From assembly GCA_927441425.1 (NCBI GenBank), contig CAKMKG010000041.1, forward strand, positions 1-64,000: a stretch of DNA of 64,000 nucleotides, in the 5' to 3' direction. Shown piece by piece: positions 36,429 to 44,777 of this stretch. The position numbers and the translations under genes are program-made. The number at the start of each line of letters is the position of its first letter. Positions within the stretch are counted from its first letter, which is position 1. This DNA comes from an uncultured Bacillota bacterium (GTDB lineage: Bacteria; Bacillota; Clostridia; Peptostreptococcales; Anaerovoracaceae). The notes beneath the pieces are model-generated. The model saw nothing but the letters and a program-made list of their open reading frames with translations. It had not been told where the DNA came from and did no database searches.

Positions 36429-38507
36429 ATGGCAAAATTAAAGGATACATTCGGGCTGAGTCGTGTTATCGAGCCAAAAGCATCGGTGCCGGTTACGGCG
36501 TGGAAGATAGATAACCATAGGGAAATTAAGCCGGAGGAATGCAGAGTATCGCTGAAGCTGATTCATCTGGAACGGGATTGTTTTCAGCAGTTTTGCAGAG
36601 ACAGTGGGTTTGATGAGGCCAAAATCATTGCGAAGATATTGGATGTAATAAACCGCAGAGGAAAACTCCACAATCCATTCACCAACACAGCCGGGCAATT
36701 CAGCGGGGTCATCGAAGAGATGGGGAGCAAGTATGCGAAACAGTCGCCGTACAAGGTTGGTGATGAGGTCGTAAGCTTGACAACAATGACGGCGATTCCG
36801 CTCCATATCGACAAGATCCATAAGATCGACTACAACTTTGATGAGCTCACCGTAACGGGCTATGGCATCCTTTTTATGGATTCGCAGCTCACCACCATTC
36901 CTCCGGGCCTCCAGTTGGACTACACTATGGTAGCCTTTGATGAAGCGGCAAATCTGAAAGCAATTTATGATGCCTGCAGAGGAGGAAAGCGGTTTCTGAT
37001 CATTGGGAAGGATTTGATTACCAGCATTGCTTATGTCAGTTCTATTAAAAAAGCGTTGGAAGACAATTGCTATATCACGGTGATTCTTGATGAAGATGAA
37101 ATTGGCACACTTTCGCCGAAGCTGGTGAAAGAGGAGCTGTCGCATTGGGTTAACTCCTCTTATATTCTCAACGTTACACAGCCCATCAACGCGGCAGAAA
37201 CAGTGCTGAATAAAGAGGAAGATCTTTATGATCTGACAATCAACTGCGAGGACCTTCTCGGATCGGAGGTGCTGAGTGTCATTCTGACGAGGCGGAAAGG
37301 AAAGCTTTATTTTACAAGTCTGATGAACAGCTACACACAGTCGAATCTTTTTTCGGAAAGCATGAACAAGGAGCTGGAGACCTATTTGCTCGGCCAGTTT
37401 GTCGAAGGTGTCGAATGGTTTACCATTGAACTTCTGCTTTCCATATCCAAAGATCTGGATCGGCTGAGTAAGCTTTATCAATCCCAGGCATTGGCTTTCG
37501 GGCAGGCCAAGAAAAAGGCGATTTCTCTCAACATGGAGAAGACAGGCAAAGCAGATGATTTCATTTTCGGAAGCCCAACAACGGAGGTACTGGTCAACGA
37601 TGTCCTGAACATTGCCGATTATGACTGCAACGTCATTCTGCAAGGGGAAACCGGCGTCGGAAAGGAGAAAATCCTGGAGCTGATCTATAAAAACAGCGTC
37701 AGAAAAACCAAGCCTTGCGTTAAGATCAACTGTGCGACCATCCAGGAGAATCTTGCAGAGAGTGAGTTTTTCGGGTATGAGGCCGGCTCCTTCACCGGTG
37801 CGCAGGCGGGAGGGAAAAAAGGTTATTTTGAGTTGGCCAACGGCGGTATCCTGTTCCTGGACGAGGTGGGGGCGCTGTCCCTGAATCTGCAGTCTAAGCT
37901 GCTCCGGGTTCTTCAGGAAAACCAGTTCTATAAAGTCGGCGGAACAGTGCCTATCGATATCAATGTCAGGGTTATCTGTGCGAATAACATCCCGCTGCGA
38001 CAGCTGGTCGAACAAGGTAAATTCCGGGAGGATCTTTACTACCGGCTTAACATTTGCACCATCACCATTCCGCCACTTCGAGACCGTAGGGATGACATCG
38101 CAGTTTTGGCCACGACATTTTTGGAAAACTACTGCAAACGCTATGGAATGGATAAGGAATTTGATCCGACTGCCCTCGTCCGGCTGGTGGACTACGATTG
38201 GCCCGGGAATGTCAGGGAACTGGAAAACCTGATCCATCGGACGGTGATCAGTGTAAAAGGCCATATCATATCCGGCGGAGATATCGAATCGGTTTTGAAC
38301 GAGAGTATCTATGAGGATCTGGTGATCAATCTGAAGCGTAGCATGAGGGGTTCGACTTCCCTTGACTTTAACAAGATCATAGAACAGCAGGAAATCCAGC
38401 TGATCGAATATGCTTTGAAAAAATTCGGAAGCACCAGAAAGGCGGCGGAGTTTCTCAATATGACCCAGCCCCAGCTCATGCGGAAGAAACAAAAATACAA
38501 TATTTGA
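36429..38507 (+). CDS. Sigma-54 activator with diaminohexanoate-dehydrogenase-like N-terminal sensor
   Basis: A 692-residue enhancer-binding protein. The C-terminal half is standard: AAA+ at about 378-610 with Walker A GETGVGKE near 406, GSFTGA near 454, LFLDEVG near 473, and a Fis-like helix-turn-helix from about 660 (STRKAAEFLNMTQPQLMRKK). The first 300 residues are not PAS, GAF or receiver. They look like a medium-chain dehydrogenase (GQFSGVIEEMGS ... YKVGDEVVSL ... GGKRFLIIG), and blocks such as WKIDNHREIKPEECRV and RGKLHNPFTNTAG recall L-erythro-3,5-diaminohexanoate dehydrogenase of lysine fermentation. The nucleotide loop IIGKDLITS is degenerate, suggesting a sensor and not an enzyme. 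AGGCGGAGG precedes the ATG. Confidence 0.85.
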   Translation: MAKLKDTFGLSRVIEPKASVPVTAWKIDNHREIKPEECRVSLKLIHLERDCFQQFCRDSGFDEAKIIAKILDVINRRGKLHNPFTNTAGQFSGVIEEMGSKYAKQSPYKVGDEVVSLTTMTAIPLHIDKIHKIDYNFDELTVTGYGILFMDSQLTTIPPGLQLDYTMVAFDEAANLKAIYDACRGGKRFLIIGKDLITSIAYVSSIKKALEDNCYITVILDEDEIGTLSPKLVKEELSHWVNSSYILNVTQPINAAETVLNKEEDLYDLTINCEDLLGSEVLSVILTRRKGKLYFTSLMNSYTQSNLFSESMNKELETYLLGQFVEGVEWFTIELLLSISKDLDRLSKLYQSQALAFGQAKKKAISLNMEKTGKADDFIFGSPTTEVLVNDVLNIADYDCNVILQGETGVGKEKILELIYKNSVRKTKPCVKINCATIQENLAESEFFGYEAGSFTGAQAGGKKGYFELANGGILFLDEVGALSLNLQSKLLRVLQENQFYKVGGTVPIDINVRVICANNIPLRQLVEQGKFREDLYYRLNICTITIPPLRDRRDDIAVLATTFLENYCKRYGMDKEFDPTALVRLVDYDWPGNVRELENLIHRTVISVKGHIISGGDIESVLNESIYEDLVINLKRSMRGSTSLDFNKIIEQQEIQLIEYALKKFGSTRKAAEFLNMTQPQLMRKKQKYNI

Positions 38508-38527
38508 TGCTATTGTGCTCCCATAAA

Positions 38528-38559
38528 AATAGCAGCTTGCAATATTGCAAGCTGCTATT
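38528..38559. terminator. 32-bp perfect palindrome between convergent genes
   Basis: AATAGCAGCTTGCAAT (38528-38543) is followed at once by its exact complement ATTGCAAGCTGCTATT (38544-38559). It lies 20 nt after the activator stop and includes the stop codon of the minus-strand EAL gene. It is probably a bidirectional terminator, although T-tracts are short on both sides. Confidence 0.65.
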
Positions 38560-40036
38560 GGTATCCGACGAGTGCTTCAAACACCTCAACGGGCATTGGC
38601 TTTGCAAAGAAATACCCCTGTACATAATGACAGCCTGCTTCTATAAGAAAATCTACCTGATCCTGGGTTTCTACGCCTTCCGACAAAATCTTTAGATTCA
38701 GATCCTTGGCGATCCTAATAATTCCGTCGACGATGATCTTATCCTTTTCCATCATGCCGTCTTTTCTGAAGAACTCTTTATCCAGCTTTAAAACATCCAC
38801 GGTGAGATCCTTCAATAGATTCAGGGAAGAATATCCTGATCCGAAATCATCGATCAGGATGGAAAACCCTAGATTCTTCAGATCCAGTATCATGGAAACT
38901 GCTGCTTCGACATCATGAAACAAAATGCTTTCCGTCAGTTCAAGCTCAAGAAGATTAGGGGAGATCCGGTACTGTTCGATCAGAGCCTTGAGCTGGGAGC
39001 CGAACTGTTGATTTGCAAGATGTGCCTTGGATACATTTACGGAAATCGGCATGACGGCCTCGCCTGCATCCAGCCATTTGCGCAGCAGCTGGCATACCTT
39101 TTCGTAAATATAGAAATCCAGCTCCAGAATAAAGCCGTTGCTTTCAAACAGGGAAATAAACTGGTCTGGCATAATCAGTCCTTCTGTCGGGTGCTGCCAG
39201 CGAGACAGCGCCTCCGTCCCTACGATCTCCTTGCTTGCAAGATCAATTTTCGGCTGAAGATAGACAAGAAAGTCATTATTGTCTAAAGAGGAGGACATTG
39301 CGCTCTCCAGTTTCTTTTTCTGGAGGTACTCATTTTGAATTCTATCATCATAGAACACGGCGGAAGCCTTATGGATGTCGCCGATGGTCTTATAGGCAAT
39401 TTCGGCTTTCCCCACCATAGAAGGAATATCTGTTTCTCCGGGGGAGACTTTATAAATGGAGCAGGCAAACTGTATTTTAAATTGGCTATTGATCTGACTC
39501 AATTGCTGATCACATTGGTGATGAAACTGCTCGCATCTTTGCAACAGGCTATTTTCGCTTTCATACTCAACCAGACAAACGAAATTATCGGCAGAAATTC
39601 TTGCAGAGCACTCTGACTCCTTCATTTCCAGTTCCATTTCTTTGGCAACCTGCGCAAGAATTATGTCTCCTGCACTATAACCAAAGGTATCGTTGATATA
39701 GGAAAACTTAGAAATATCAAGATAGACAATGGCATATTCCCTGGTTTTGTTGTTTTTTAGTAAAGCCTGGGCATCTATCTTGAATTTATTATAATTCCCG
39801 GTCCCTGTTACACTGTCGAGATAGGCAACCTTATTGAGTGCCTTATTATGATAATTCTTAGTCACGATAACGTATATCACAGTAATTGTACTTGCCAGGA
39901 ATAAAGCGGCCAGAATTATGGGCAGATAACTCGAGCCTTTATTAAGCTGGCTGGTTCCTTGAAGAAAAATGAGAGAAGAACCAATCAGAAATAAGAGCAA
40001 AAAAATAGAAATGGCATGGATGGAGCTGCGTTTCAT
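38555..40036 (-). CDS. GGDEF-EAL protein, probable c-di-GMP phosphodiesterase
   Basis: A 493-residue protein with two N-terminal membrane spans (about residues 8-26 and 37-60), a GGDEF-type domain (about 75-225) and an EAL domain (about 240-490). The GGDEF active-site loop is degenerate (ARISADNFVCL, SADNF in place of GGDEF), so cyclase activity is unlikely. The EAL side keeps GTEALSRW, ELTESIL, DDFGSGYSSL and LSEGVET, the metal and catalytic residues, so c-di-GMP hydrolysis is expected. I start at ATG 40036 with AAAGGG upstream; a TTG at 40054 is possible. It would act at the inner face of the membrane. Confidence 0.9.
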   Translation of the reverse strand: MKRSSIHAISIFLLLFLIGSSLIFLQGTSQLNKGSSYLPIILAALFLASTITVIYVIVTKNYHNKALNKVAYLDSVTGTGNYNKFKIDAQALLKNNKTREYAIVYLDISKFSYINDTFGYSAGDIILAQVAKEMELEMKESECSARISADNFVCLVEYESENSLLQRCEQFHHQCDQQLSQINSQFKIQFACSIYKVSPGETDIPSMVGKAEIAYKTIGDIHKASAVFYDDRIQNEYLQKKKLESAMSSSLDNNDFLVYLQPKIDLASKEIVGTEALSRWQHPTEGLIMPDQFISLFESNGFILELDFYIYEKVCQLLRKWLDAGEAVMPISVNVSKAHLANQQFGSQLKALIEQYRISPNLLELELTESILFHDVEAAVSMILDLKNLGFSILIDDFGSGYSSLNLLKDLTVDVLKLDKEFFRKDGMMEKDKIIVDGIIRIAKDLNLKILSEGVETQDQVDFLIEAGCHYVQGYFFAKPMPVEVFEALVGYQ

Positions 40037-40228
40037 ACTGTATCCCTTTCCCAAAAACGTTTCTAGTGCTTAGTATAGTATAGGAAAGAGAAAAATTCAA
40101 TCCATAAAATCCCAATTTTTCGCATTAATTTCAACAATATGACAAATAATTTGCGACAGAGTGGCGAAATAACTCTAACCGACATCGAATTTCGATTTAA
40201 GATTTAATTATCTGGTGTGTGTTTGGAT

Positions 40229-41653
40229 TTATCTTCCGACGATGACCTCGCCGAACTCATTGACGCCGATCACCTTTTCGCCCATATTCCGCATCGCCTG
40301 AATATATGCGATGGCATCGTCATCGATCCGTTCGCCCGGACATATTAAAGGAATTCCGGGAGGATAAGGAATAATAGAGCTGCCGCAGATCATTCCTTTG
40401 CTGTCTGCTAATTTGACTCGTTTCTTCGCAACCGGGATATCAAACATGACTGCCTGCTTTGGCGGAACCAATGAATCGACCTTGTGCTCCGTCCTTTGTA
40501 TTTCCAGTCCGGATTCTCTCGTCTTTCTGCTGATCTCCTCCAGGGCATTGGCAAATCTGTCATAATCTTTATCCGTATTTCCGATACCGGTCATGGCCAT
40601 GATCCAGTCGCCGGTGAAAAGCTCGATATAGATGTTGTAATCGTTAAGAAAAATTTTATCTAACTGGGCACCAGCAATTCCCAGCTCGCCCATGCCCAGA
40701 TTAATCTTTGTCCAATCCAAACCCTTCAATTTGCCCATGGTCTTGACGCCGGGGATACTGGTGATTCTATCGTAAAATGCAGTCAGATTCCTTACCCATT
40801 CATCCATCAGCTCATGGCCGTGGCGCTCAAGAATCTCCGCGGAAATATCCATGGAGGTCATCAGGAGGTAGGAAGGACTTGTACTCTGGACGCACTGCAG
40901 CTTGTCTTCCAAAATGTATTGGTCCACCAGATCCGTATTATAATGGAGGGCCGCGCTTTGGGTAAAGGAGGCGAGGGTTTTATGAGTGCTATTGATCACA
41001 AGATCGGCTCCCGACTGGATGGCTGACGGTGGCAGTGCAGCTGAGAAATGCAGATGAGCGCCATGGGCTTCGTCCACGATAAGAATCTTTCCGTATTGAT
41101 GCGCAATCTCTGCAATGGCCTTGATGTCACTGCATACACCGTAATAATTCGGACTGGTAATCATGACCGCTTCTGCATCCGGATTTTCCTTGATGAGACG
41201 CTCAATCTCAACCGGGGAAACTGCGCCGGAGATCCCAAATTCTTCAATCATCTCAGGATAAGCATATACTGGGCGGATCCCGCCCAGGGTCAGCGCATTG
41301 AATACAGATTTATGACAATTCCTGGCCATGATCAACTGCTTTCCCTTGCTTACGGAAGCCAGGATTGCGGCGATATTTCCGCCGCTGGAACCGTTAATCA
41401 ATAGATAAGATTTTTTACAATCATATAACCTCGCGTAACGATCCTGCACACGCTTTATGATTCCCTCGGCTTGGAACAGATTGTCAGCGCCTGCAATTTC
41501 CGTGATGTCGTAGTCCATGATCCCGTCGAGAAATTCATGATAGCCAAACCTCCGATATAAATGGGAACCTTTATGCCCCGGCATATGGAAGGAAACAGTG
41601 TCCTTTTTCAGATAGTCGGCAATGAAGGTATGAATGGATGTCGTAACTGACAT
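40229..41653 (-). CDS. Orn/Lys/Arg decarboxylase, small clostridial/bacillar type
   Basis: A 474-residue PLP-dependent fold-I decarboxylase of the aminotransferase-like Orn/Lys/Arg family (YaaO/SpeA/Cad group). The substrate/phosphate region FHMPGHKGSHLYRRF lies at about 22-36, the PLP aspartate in LIVDEAHGAHLHFSA near 190, and the PLP lysine in NSTHKTLASFTQSAAL near 222. The C-terminal AYPPGIP-like motif appears as IPYPPGIPLICPGERI. It makes cadaverine, putrescine or agmatine; specificity is not readable. GGAGAGGAG precedes the ATG. It is near the activator with the lysine-pathway-like sensor, which hints at lysine or ornithine. Confidence 0.9.
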   Translation of the reverse strand: MSVTTSIHTFIADYLKKDTVSFHMPGHKGSHLYRRFGYHEFLDGIMDYDITEIAGADNLFQAEGIIKRVQDRYARLYDCKKSYLLINGSSGGNIAAILASVSKGKQLIMARNCHKSVFNALTLGGIRPVYAYPEMIEEFGISGAVSPVEIERLIKENPDAEAVMITSPNYYGVCSDIKAIAEIAHQYGKILIVDEAHGAHLHFSAALPPSAIQSGADLVINSTHKTLASFTQSAALHYNTDLVDQYILEDKLQCVQSTSPSYLLMTSMDISAEILERHGHELMDEWVRNLTAFYDRITSIPGVKTMGKLKGLDWTKINLGMGELGIAGAQLDKIFLNDYNIYIELFTGDWIMAMTGIGNTDKDYDRFANALEEISRKTRESGLEIQRTEHKVDSLVPPKQAVMFDIPVAKKRVKLADSKGMICGSSIIPYPPGIPLICPGERIDDDAIAYIQAMRNMGEKVIGVNEFGEVIVGR

Positions 41654-41803
41654 ATTTACTCCTCTCCCAAGGTCTTCGCGAAGATATCCTTGTTCTGTTC
41701 ATCTTTAGAAATAATTTTACCACAGATTCCACACATTACCCATGGGAAATTTTTGTTCTGTCGCCACAAAGAACAGACTCGGGAAATCTTAAATACCATA
41801 CAT

Positions 41804-41846
41804 AACGTCTCAAATGTGAAAAACTACCCAACTTTGAGACGTTTTT
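41804..41846. other. Orphan hairpin with T-run between divergent units
   Basis: AACGTCTCAAA (41804-41814) pairs perfectly with TTTGAGACGTT (41833-41843) and is followed by more T. No gene ends here, so it may end a short transcript or be an operator. It shares AACGTCT/AGACGTT with the palindrome at the leu promoter. The rest of the 476-bp gap (41654-42129) holds TCTTCGCGAAGA (41673-41684), a promoter and a riboswitch. Confidence 0.5.
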
Positions 41847-41859
41847 GGTGCTGAAAGAA

Positions 41860-41889
41860 TTGACAGGATGAAAGGGGAAGAGGTATACT
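41860..41889 (+). promoter_or_regulatory. Promoter of ferredoxin-AOR operon
   Basis: TTGACA (41860-41865), 18 bp, TATACT (41884-41889). The transcript would start near 41897, about 35 nt before the riboswitch. Confidence 0.8.
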
Positions 41890-41927
41890 ATAGTAGGATA
41901 TATTTCAGTAAAACTTACAAAGAGAAT

Positions 41928-42022
41928 AAATGTCTCCGATTTCCACAGACAGAGCTGCCGGTGGAAACGATAGGGTAAAGAGAGTGATTTCTTTGCCTGC
42001 CAGTGTGCAAAGGGGAGAATCG
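41928..42022 (+). ncRNA. Moco/Tuco-family riboswitch, form without tetraloop receptor
   Basis: An RNA with closing helix TCTCC (41933-41937)/GGAGA (42014-42018), conserved CCGA after its 5' strand, second helix TTTCCAC (41940-41946)/GTGGAAA (41961-41967), then CGATAGGGTA, a hairpin with GTGA tetraloop, and TTTGCCTGCC. The same layout with compensatory changes occurs at 54150-54242 before the tungstate transporter. Molybdenum/tungsten cofactor riboswitches have this kind of architecture. Here the region inside helix 2 is only 14 nt and lacks the receptor arm. The T8 run at 42051-42058 may belong to the expression platform. Confidence 0.82.
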
Positions 42023-42129
42023 TACCAACAGGTGCTGTTCTTGAATTTGTTTTTTTTATGCTGAAACCAGGGTATGGATAATGAGTATGGTGGAGTGAAA
42101 TTATCAAGAAATAAGAAAGGCGGGAACTC

Positions 42130-42519
42130 ATGAAAAGATTAAAGTTTGCTAAAAGTAAGTGTATTGGCTGTCAGCTTTGTGCACAAGCTTGCTCGGCAAT
42201 GCATGAGGGGGAGTATATTCCTTCTAAGGCTAGAATCAACATCGAATCCTACTACGACAAAGGCGGAGAACTAAAATACAAGGATTCATTCTGTATCCTG
42301 TGCGGTATCTGCAAGAAACAATGTCCGGTGGGCGCCATCACATTGGAAGAGCATATTGTTGTGGATCATACCATCTGTATCGGCTGCGGCGTCTGCGAAA
42401 GAGCATGTCCGAAGAAAGTCATTCGAATCCGTGACGAAAAATCTTACATATGTGATACTTGCGACGGCGATCCTGCGTGTGTAAAGATATGCCCGCAGAA
42501 CGCATTAACGTTTGAATAA
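42130..42519 (+). CDS. Polyferredoxin partner of aldehyde ferredoxin oxidoreductase
   Basis: A 129-residue iron-sulfur protein with four cysteine-rich sets: CIGCQLCAQAC (near 11-21), CILCGICKKQC (near 55-65), CIGCGVCERAC (near 84-94) and CDTCDGDPACVKIC (near 107-120). It could hold up to four [4Fe-4S] clusters, the arrangement of HycB/AorB-like electron-transfer subunits. It stands directly upstream of an AOR gene (24 nt), behind the cofactor riboswitch. It should pass electrons between AOR and ferredoxin or another partner. GAAAGGCGGG lies upstream of the ATG. Confidence 0.9.
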   Translation: MKRLKFAKSKCIGCQLCAQACSAMHEGEYIPSKARINIESYYDKGGELKYKDSFCILCGICKKQCPVGAITLEEHIVVDHTICIGCGVCERACPKKVIRIRDEKSYICDTCDGDPACVKICPQNALTFE

Positions 42520-42542
42520 AAGGAAGAAAGGAGATCTCAATC

Positions 42543-44309
42543 ATGACAATGTTAGGATATCAGAATAAAGTTCTGAGAGTAGACTTGACAAAAAAAGGCG
42601 CAACAACAGAACCGCTTCGTATGGATTGGGCTGAGAAATACATCGGCTCAAAGGGCTTGGCCATTAAATACCTGTATGAAGAATTGAAGCCGGGGATTGA
42701 TCCTCTTTCTCCGGACAATAAATTGCTGCTGATGACAGGGCCGATGACAGGAACTCCGATTCCTTGCTCCGGAAAGCTTTCCATCTCGGCAAAATCTCCT
42801 GCGACGGGAACGATCAACGATTGTTCTATCGGAGGCCACTCTGCATTGCAGATCAAATACGCCGGATATGATGCGATCATTTTTGACGGTGCATTAAAAG
42901 AGCCGGGATATCTGCTCATCGAAGACGGCAATGTTCAATTCAAGGATGCAAGTGAGCTGTGGGGCAAGGGCTCCCATGAAGCGGAAGCAACCCTTGCTGA
43001 AAAATATGGTCACGACTATAGCATTTTATCCATCGGACCTGCCGGTGAAAATTTGGTAACTATGGCTTGCATCAATTCCGACTATTACAGACAGGCAGGA
43101 CGAGGCGGTATCGGTGCCGTAATGGGCAGCAAGAAGCTGAAGGCCATCGTGATCAAGGGAACCGGCGGAGTTAAAATTCCAAATATCGTGGAGAATACGA
43201 AGAAAATCACAGAGATCCTCAGAGAGGATACTCTGCAGGAAGACAATACGTTTATCTATGATTACGGAACGACTGCTTTTCTTGAAGCTTGCAGCGACGG
43301 CGGAATCCTGCCAAGTAAAAACTTCTCCGATGCAACTGATGAAAACTGGACGAAATATAACGGGGATGTTCTCCTTGAAAAAAGAGTCGGGAAAAGAGGC
43401 TGCGGAAGCTGCGGTCTTGGCTGCGGCAACTTTTTAAAATTTGAGAATGCCACAGTGGAAGGCCCTGAATATGAAAGCATTGCAGTAGCGGGGCCAAATG
43501 CCGGTATCGATGATCCGGAAGCCATCGTTAAGTTCAACCAGATTGCAGATGATATGGGGCTTGATACCATCAGTGCAGGCGACACCATAAACTTTGCAAT
43601 GGAAATGACGGAAAAAGGAGTCCATGACTTTGGCATCAGATTCGGTGACAAGGTAAAGTATCTGGAATATCTGGTATTAATGGCAAAGAGAGAAGGCGTT
43701 GGAGCAGATCTTGCGCTTGGTGTTAAAAAACTTACAGAAAAATACGGCGGAGAGGATTATGCTTTGCATGTCAAAGGTCTTGAATATCCGCAGTATGAAC
43801 CACGTGGATCCTGGGGCATGTCTCTTGCTTATGCGGTTTCCGACCGAGGAGCCTGCCATATGAGAGCCTATGCGCCAAATGAAGAAGTATTCGCCGCATC
43901 CATTCCTCCTTACACCGCTGAGGGAAAAGGCGAAATGGTCTATAATTTGGGCGTCTTCAATGCAGTAAAATTTTCGCTTTGTATCTGCGACTTCTGGGCA
44001 ACGCTGTCCTATGAGAGAATGGCAGAATTGATGACATTGATCACAGGCAGAGAGTGGACAGAGCAGGAAATGAAAGAGGTGGGTGCCAGAGTCCTCAATA
44101 TCGCAAGAGCCTTTAACCAGAGAGAAGGCTTTGATAGAAAAGACGACACTATACCGAAGCGTCTTGTGAACGAAGCACTGCAAAGCGGTGCTGCCGCAGG
44201 GCAGAAGATCCCTCAGGAGGCCTTCGAGGATATGCTTGATCAATATTATGCAGTATTGGGATGGGATAAAAATGGAATGATCCCGGATGATATGATATGT
44301 AAGCTTTAA
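42543..44309 (+). CDS. Aldehyde ferredoxin oxidoreductase (tungsten enzyme) 1
   Basis: A 588-residue AOR-family enzyme containing bis-tungstopterin and one [4Fe-4S] cluster, oxidising aldehydes to acids or reducing acids with low-potential electrons. N-terminal family blocks: YIGSKGLAIKYLYEEL and CSGKLSISAKSPATGT near 80. GRGGIGAVMGSKKLKAIVIKG is near 187. Cluster cysteines are CGSCGLGC at about 286-293, with the fourth in FSLCICDF near 480. The cofactor-binding DTISAGDTINFAME follows near 340. AAAGGAGAT precedes the ATG. Its own terminator follows, then a MoaD-like gene. Confidence 0.95.
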   Translation: MTMLGYQNKVLRVDLTKKGATTEPLRMDWAEKYIGSKGLAIKYLYEELKPGIDPLSPDNKLLLMTGPMTGTPIPCSGKLSISAKSPATGTINDCSIGGHSALQIKYAGYDAIIFDGALKEPGYLLIEDGNVQFKDASELWGKGSHEAEATLAEKYGHDYSILSIGPAGENLVTMACINSDYYRQAGRGGIGAVMGSKKLKAIVIKGTGGVKIPNIVENTKKITEILREDTLQEDNTFIYDYGTTAFLEACSDGGILPSKNFSDATDENWTKYNGDVLLEKRVGKRGCGSCGLGCGNFLKFENATVEGPEYESIAVAGPNAGIDDPEAIVKFNQIADDMGLDTISAGDTINFAMEMTEKGVHDFGIRFGDKVKYLEYLVLMAKREGVGADLALGVKKLTEKYGGEDYALHVKGLEYPQYEPRGSWGMSLAYAVSDRGACHMRAYAPNEEVFAASIPPYTAEGKGEMVYNLGVFNAVKFSLCICDFWATLSYERMAELMTLITGREWTEQEMKEVGARVLNIARAFNQREGFDRKDDTIPKRLVNEALQSGAAAGQKIPQEAFEDMLDQYYAVLGWDKNGMIPDDMICKL

Positions 44310-44328
44310 CTTAAATGTTCTAATGAAT

Positions 44329-44369
44329 AGGCAGGATTTCCCGAAAAATTTGAGAGATCCTGCCTTTTT
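44329..44369 (+). terminator. Intrinsic terminator after AOR1
   Basis: AGGCAGGAT (44329-44337) pairs with ATCCTGCCT (44357-44365), ending in TTTTT. It separates AOR1 from the MoaD-like gene, which would then be made by read-through at a lower level. Confidence 0.85.
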
Positions 44370-44401
44370 AACTAAGATTCCCAAAGGGAAAAGAGGTTTT
44401 G

Positions 44402-44641
44402 ATGAAAATCACGATACAATTGAGAGGCAGTCTGACAAAGTACTTTCAGGGAGAGAAAGTACGTTCTGTTGAAGTGCCGGATGACTGCACCGCGGAAGAA
44501 GCGCTCAAAACAGTTGGGATAGATTGGACAGCAATTCGTAATTTTGGGTTTGTTGCTGTCAATAGCCGCAGAGTCATGATCTATGATCGGCTCAAAGAGG
44601 GAGATGAATTGAAAGCTTACCCTAAAATTTCAGGAGGCTGA
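44402..44641 (+). CDS. MoaD/ThiS-like beta-grasp sulfur carrier, 79 aa
   Basis: A 79-residue ubiquitin-like protein ending PKISGG. The C-terminal Gly-Gly is the site adenylated and thiocarboxylated by an E1-like enzyme, as in molybdopterin synthase small subunit MoaD. The internal sequence (ITIQLRGSLTKYF ... VNSRRVMIYDRLKEGDELKAYP) fits the beta-grasp fold. ATG 44402 has AGAGG upstream; TTG 44399 is possible. Position between two AOR genes suggests a role in the tungsten cofactor or in AOR maturation. An E1-like partner lies at 60994. Confidence 0.85.
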   Translation: MKITIQLRGSLTKYFQGEKVRSVEVPDDCTAEEALKTVGIDWTAIRNFGFVAVNSRRVMIYDRLKEGDELKAYPKISGG

Positions 44642-44720
44642 CATCGTTCTTTAGGATTATTTTCTCGTTCATTTCAAAAAGGTAATCGTTAAAATTGATA
44701 TATAAAAGTGCATGTATAGC

Positions 44721-44749
44721 ACTCTGTAACGCGAATATGTTTACAGAGT
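44721..44749. other. Inverted repeat upstream of AOR2
   Basis: ACTCTGTAA (44721-44729) and TTACAGAGT (44741-44749) form a perfect 9-bp dyad with an 11-nt loop, 28 nt before the AOR2 start. It may be an operator or a leader hairpin. Confidence 0.45.
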
Positions 44750-44777
44750 ACTAGTAAGAGAAGGGTGGAGATATCCA

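Noticed and set aside
36438..38492. A 684-codon open frame on the minus strand, antisense to the second sigma-54 activator
   Set aside because: It mirrors the codon structure of the plus-strand gene, whose AAA+ and HTH motifs are unambiguous. It has no family motifs and no suitable ribosome site.
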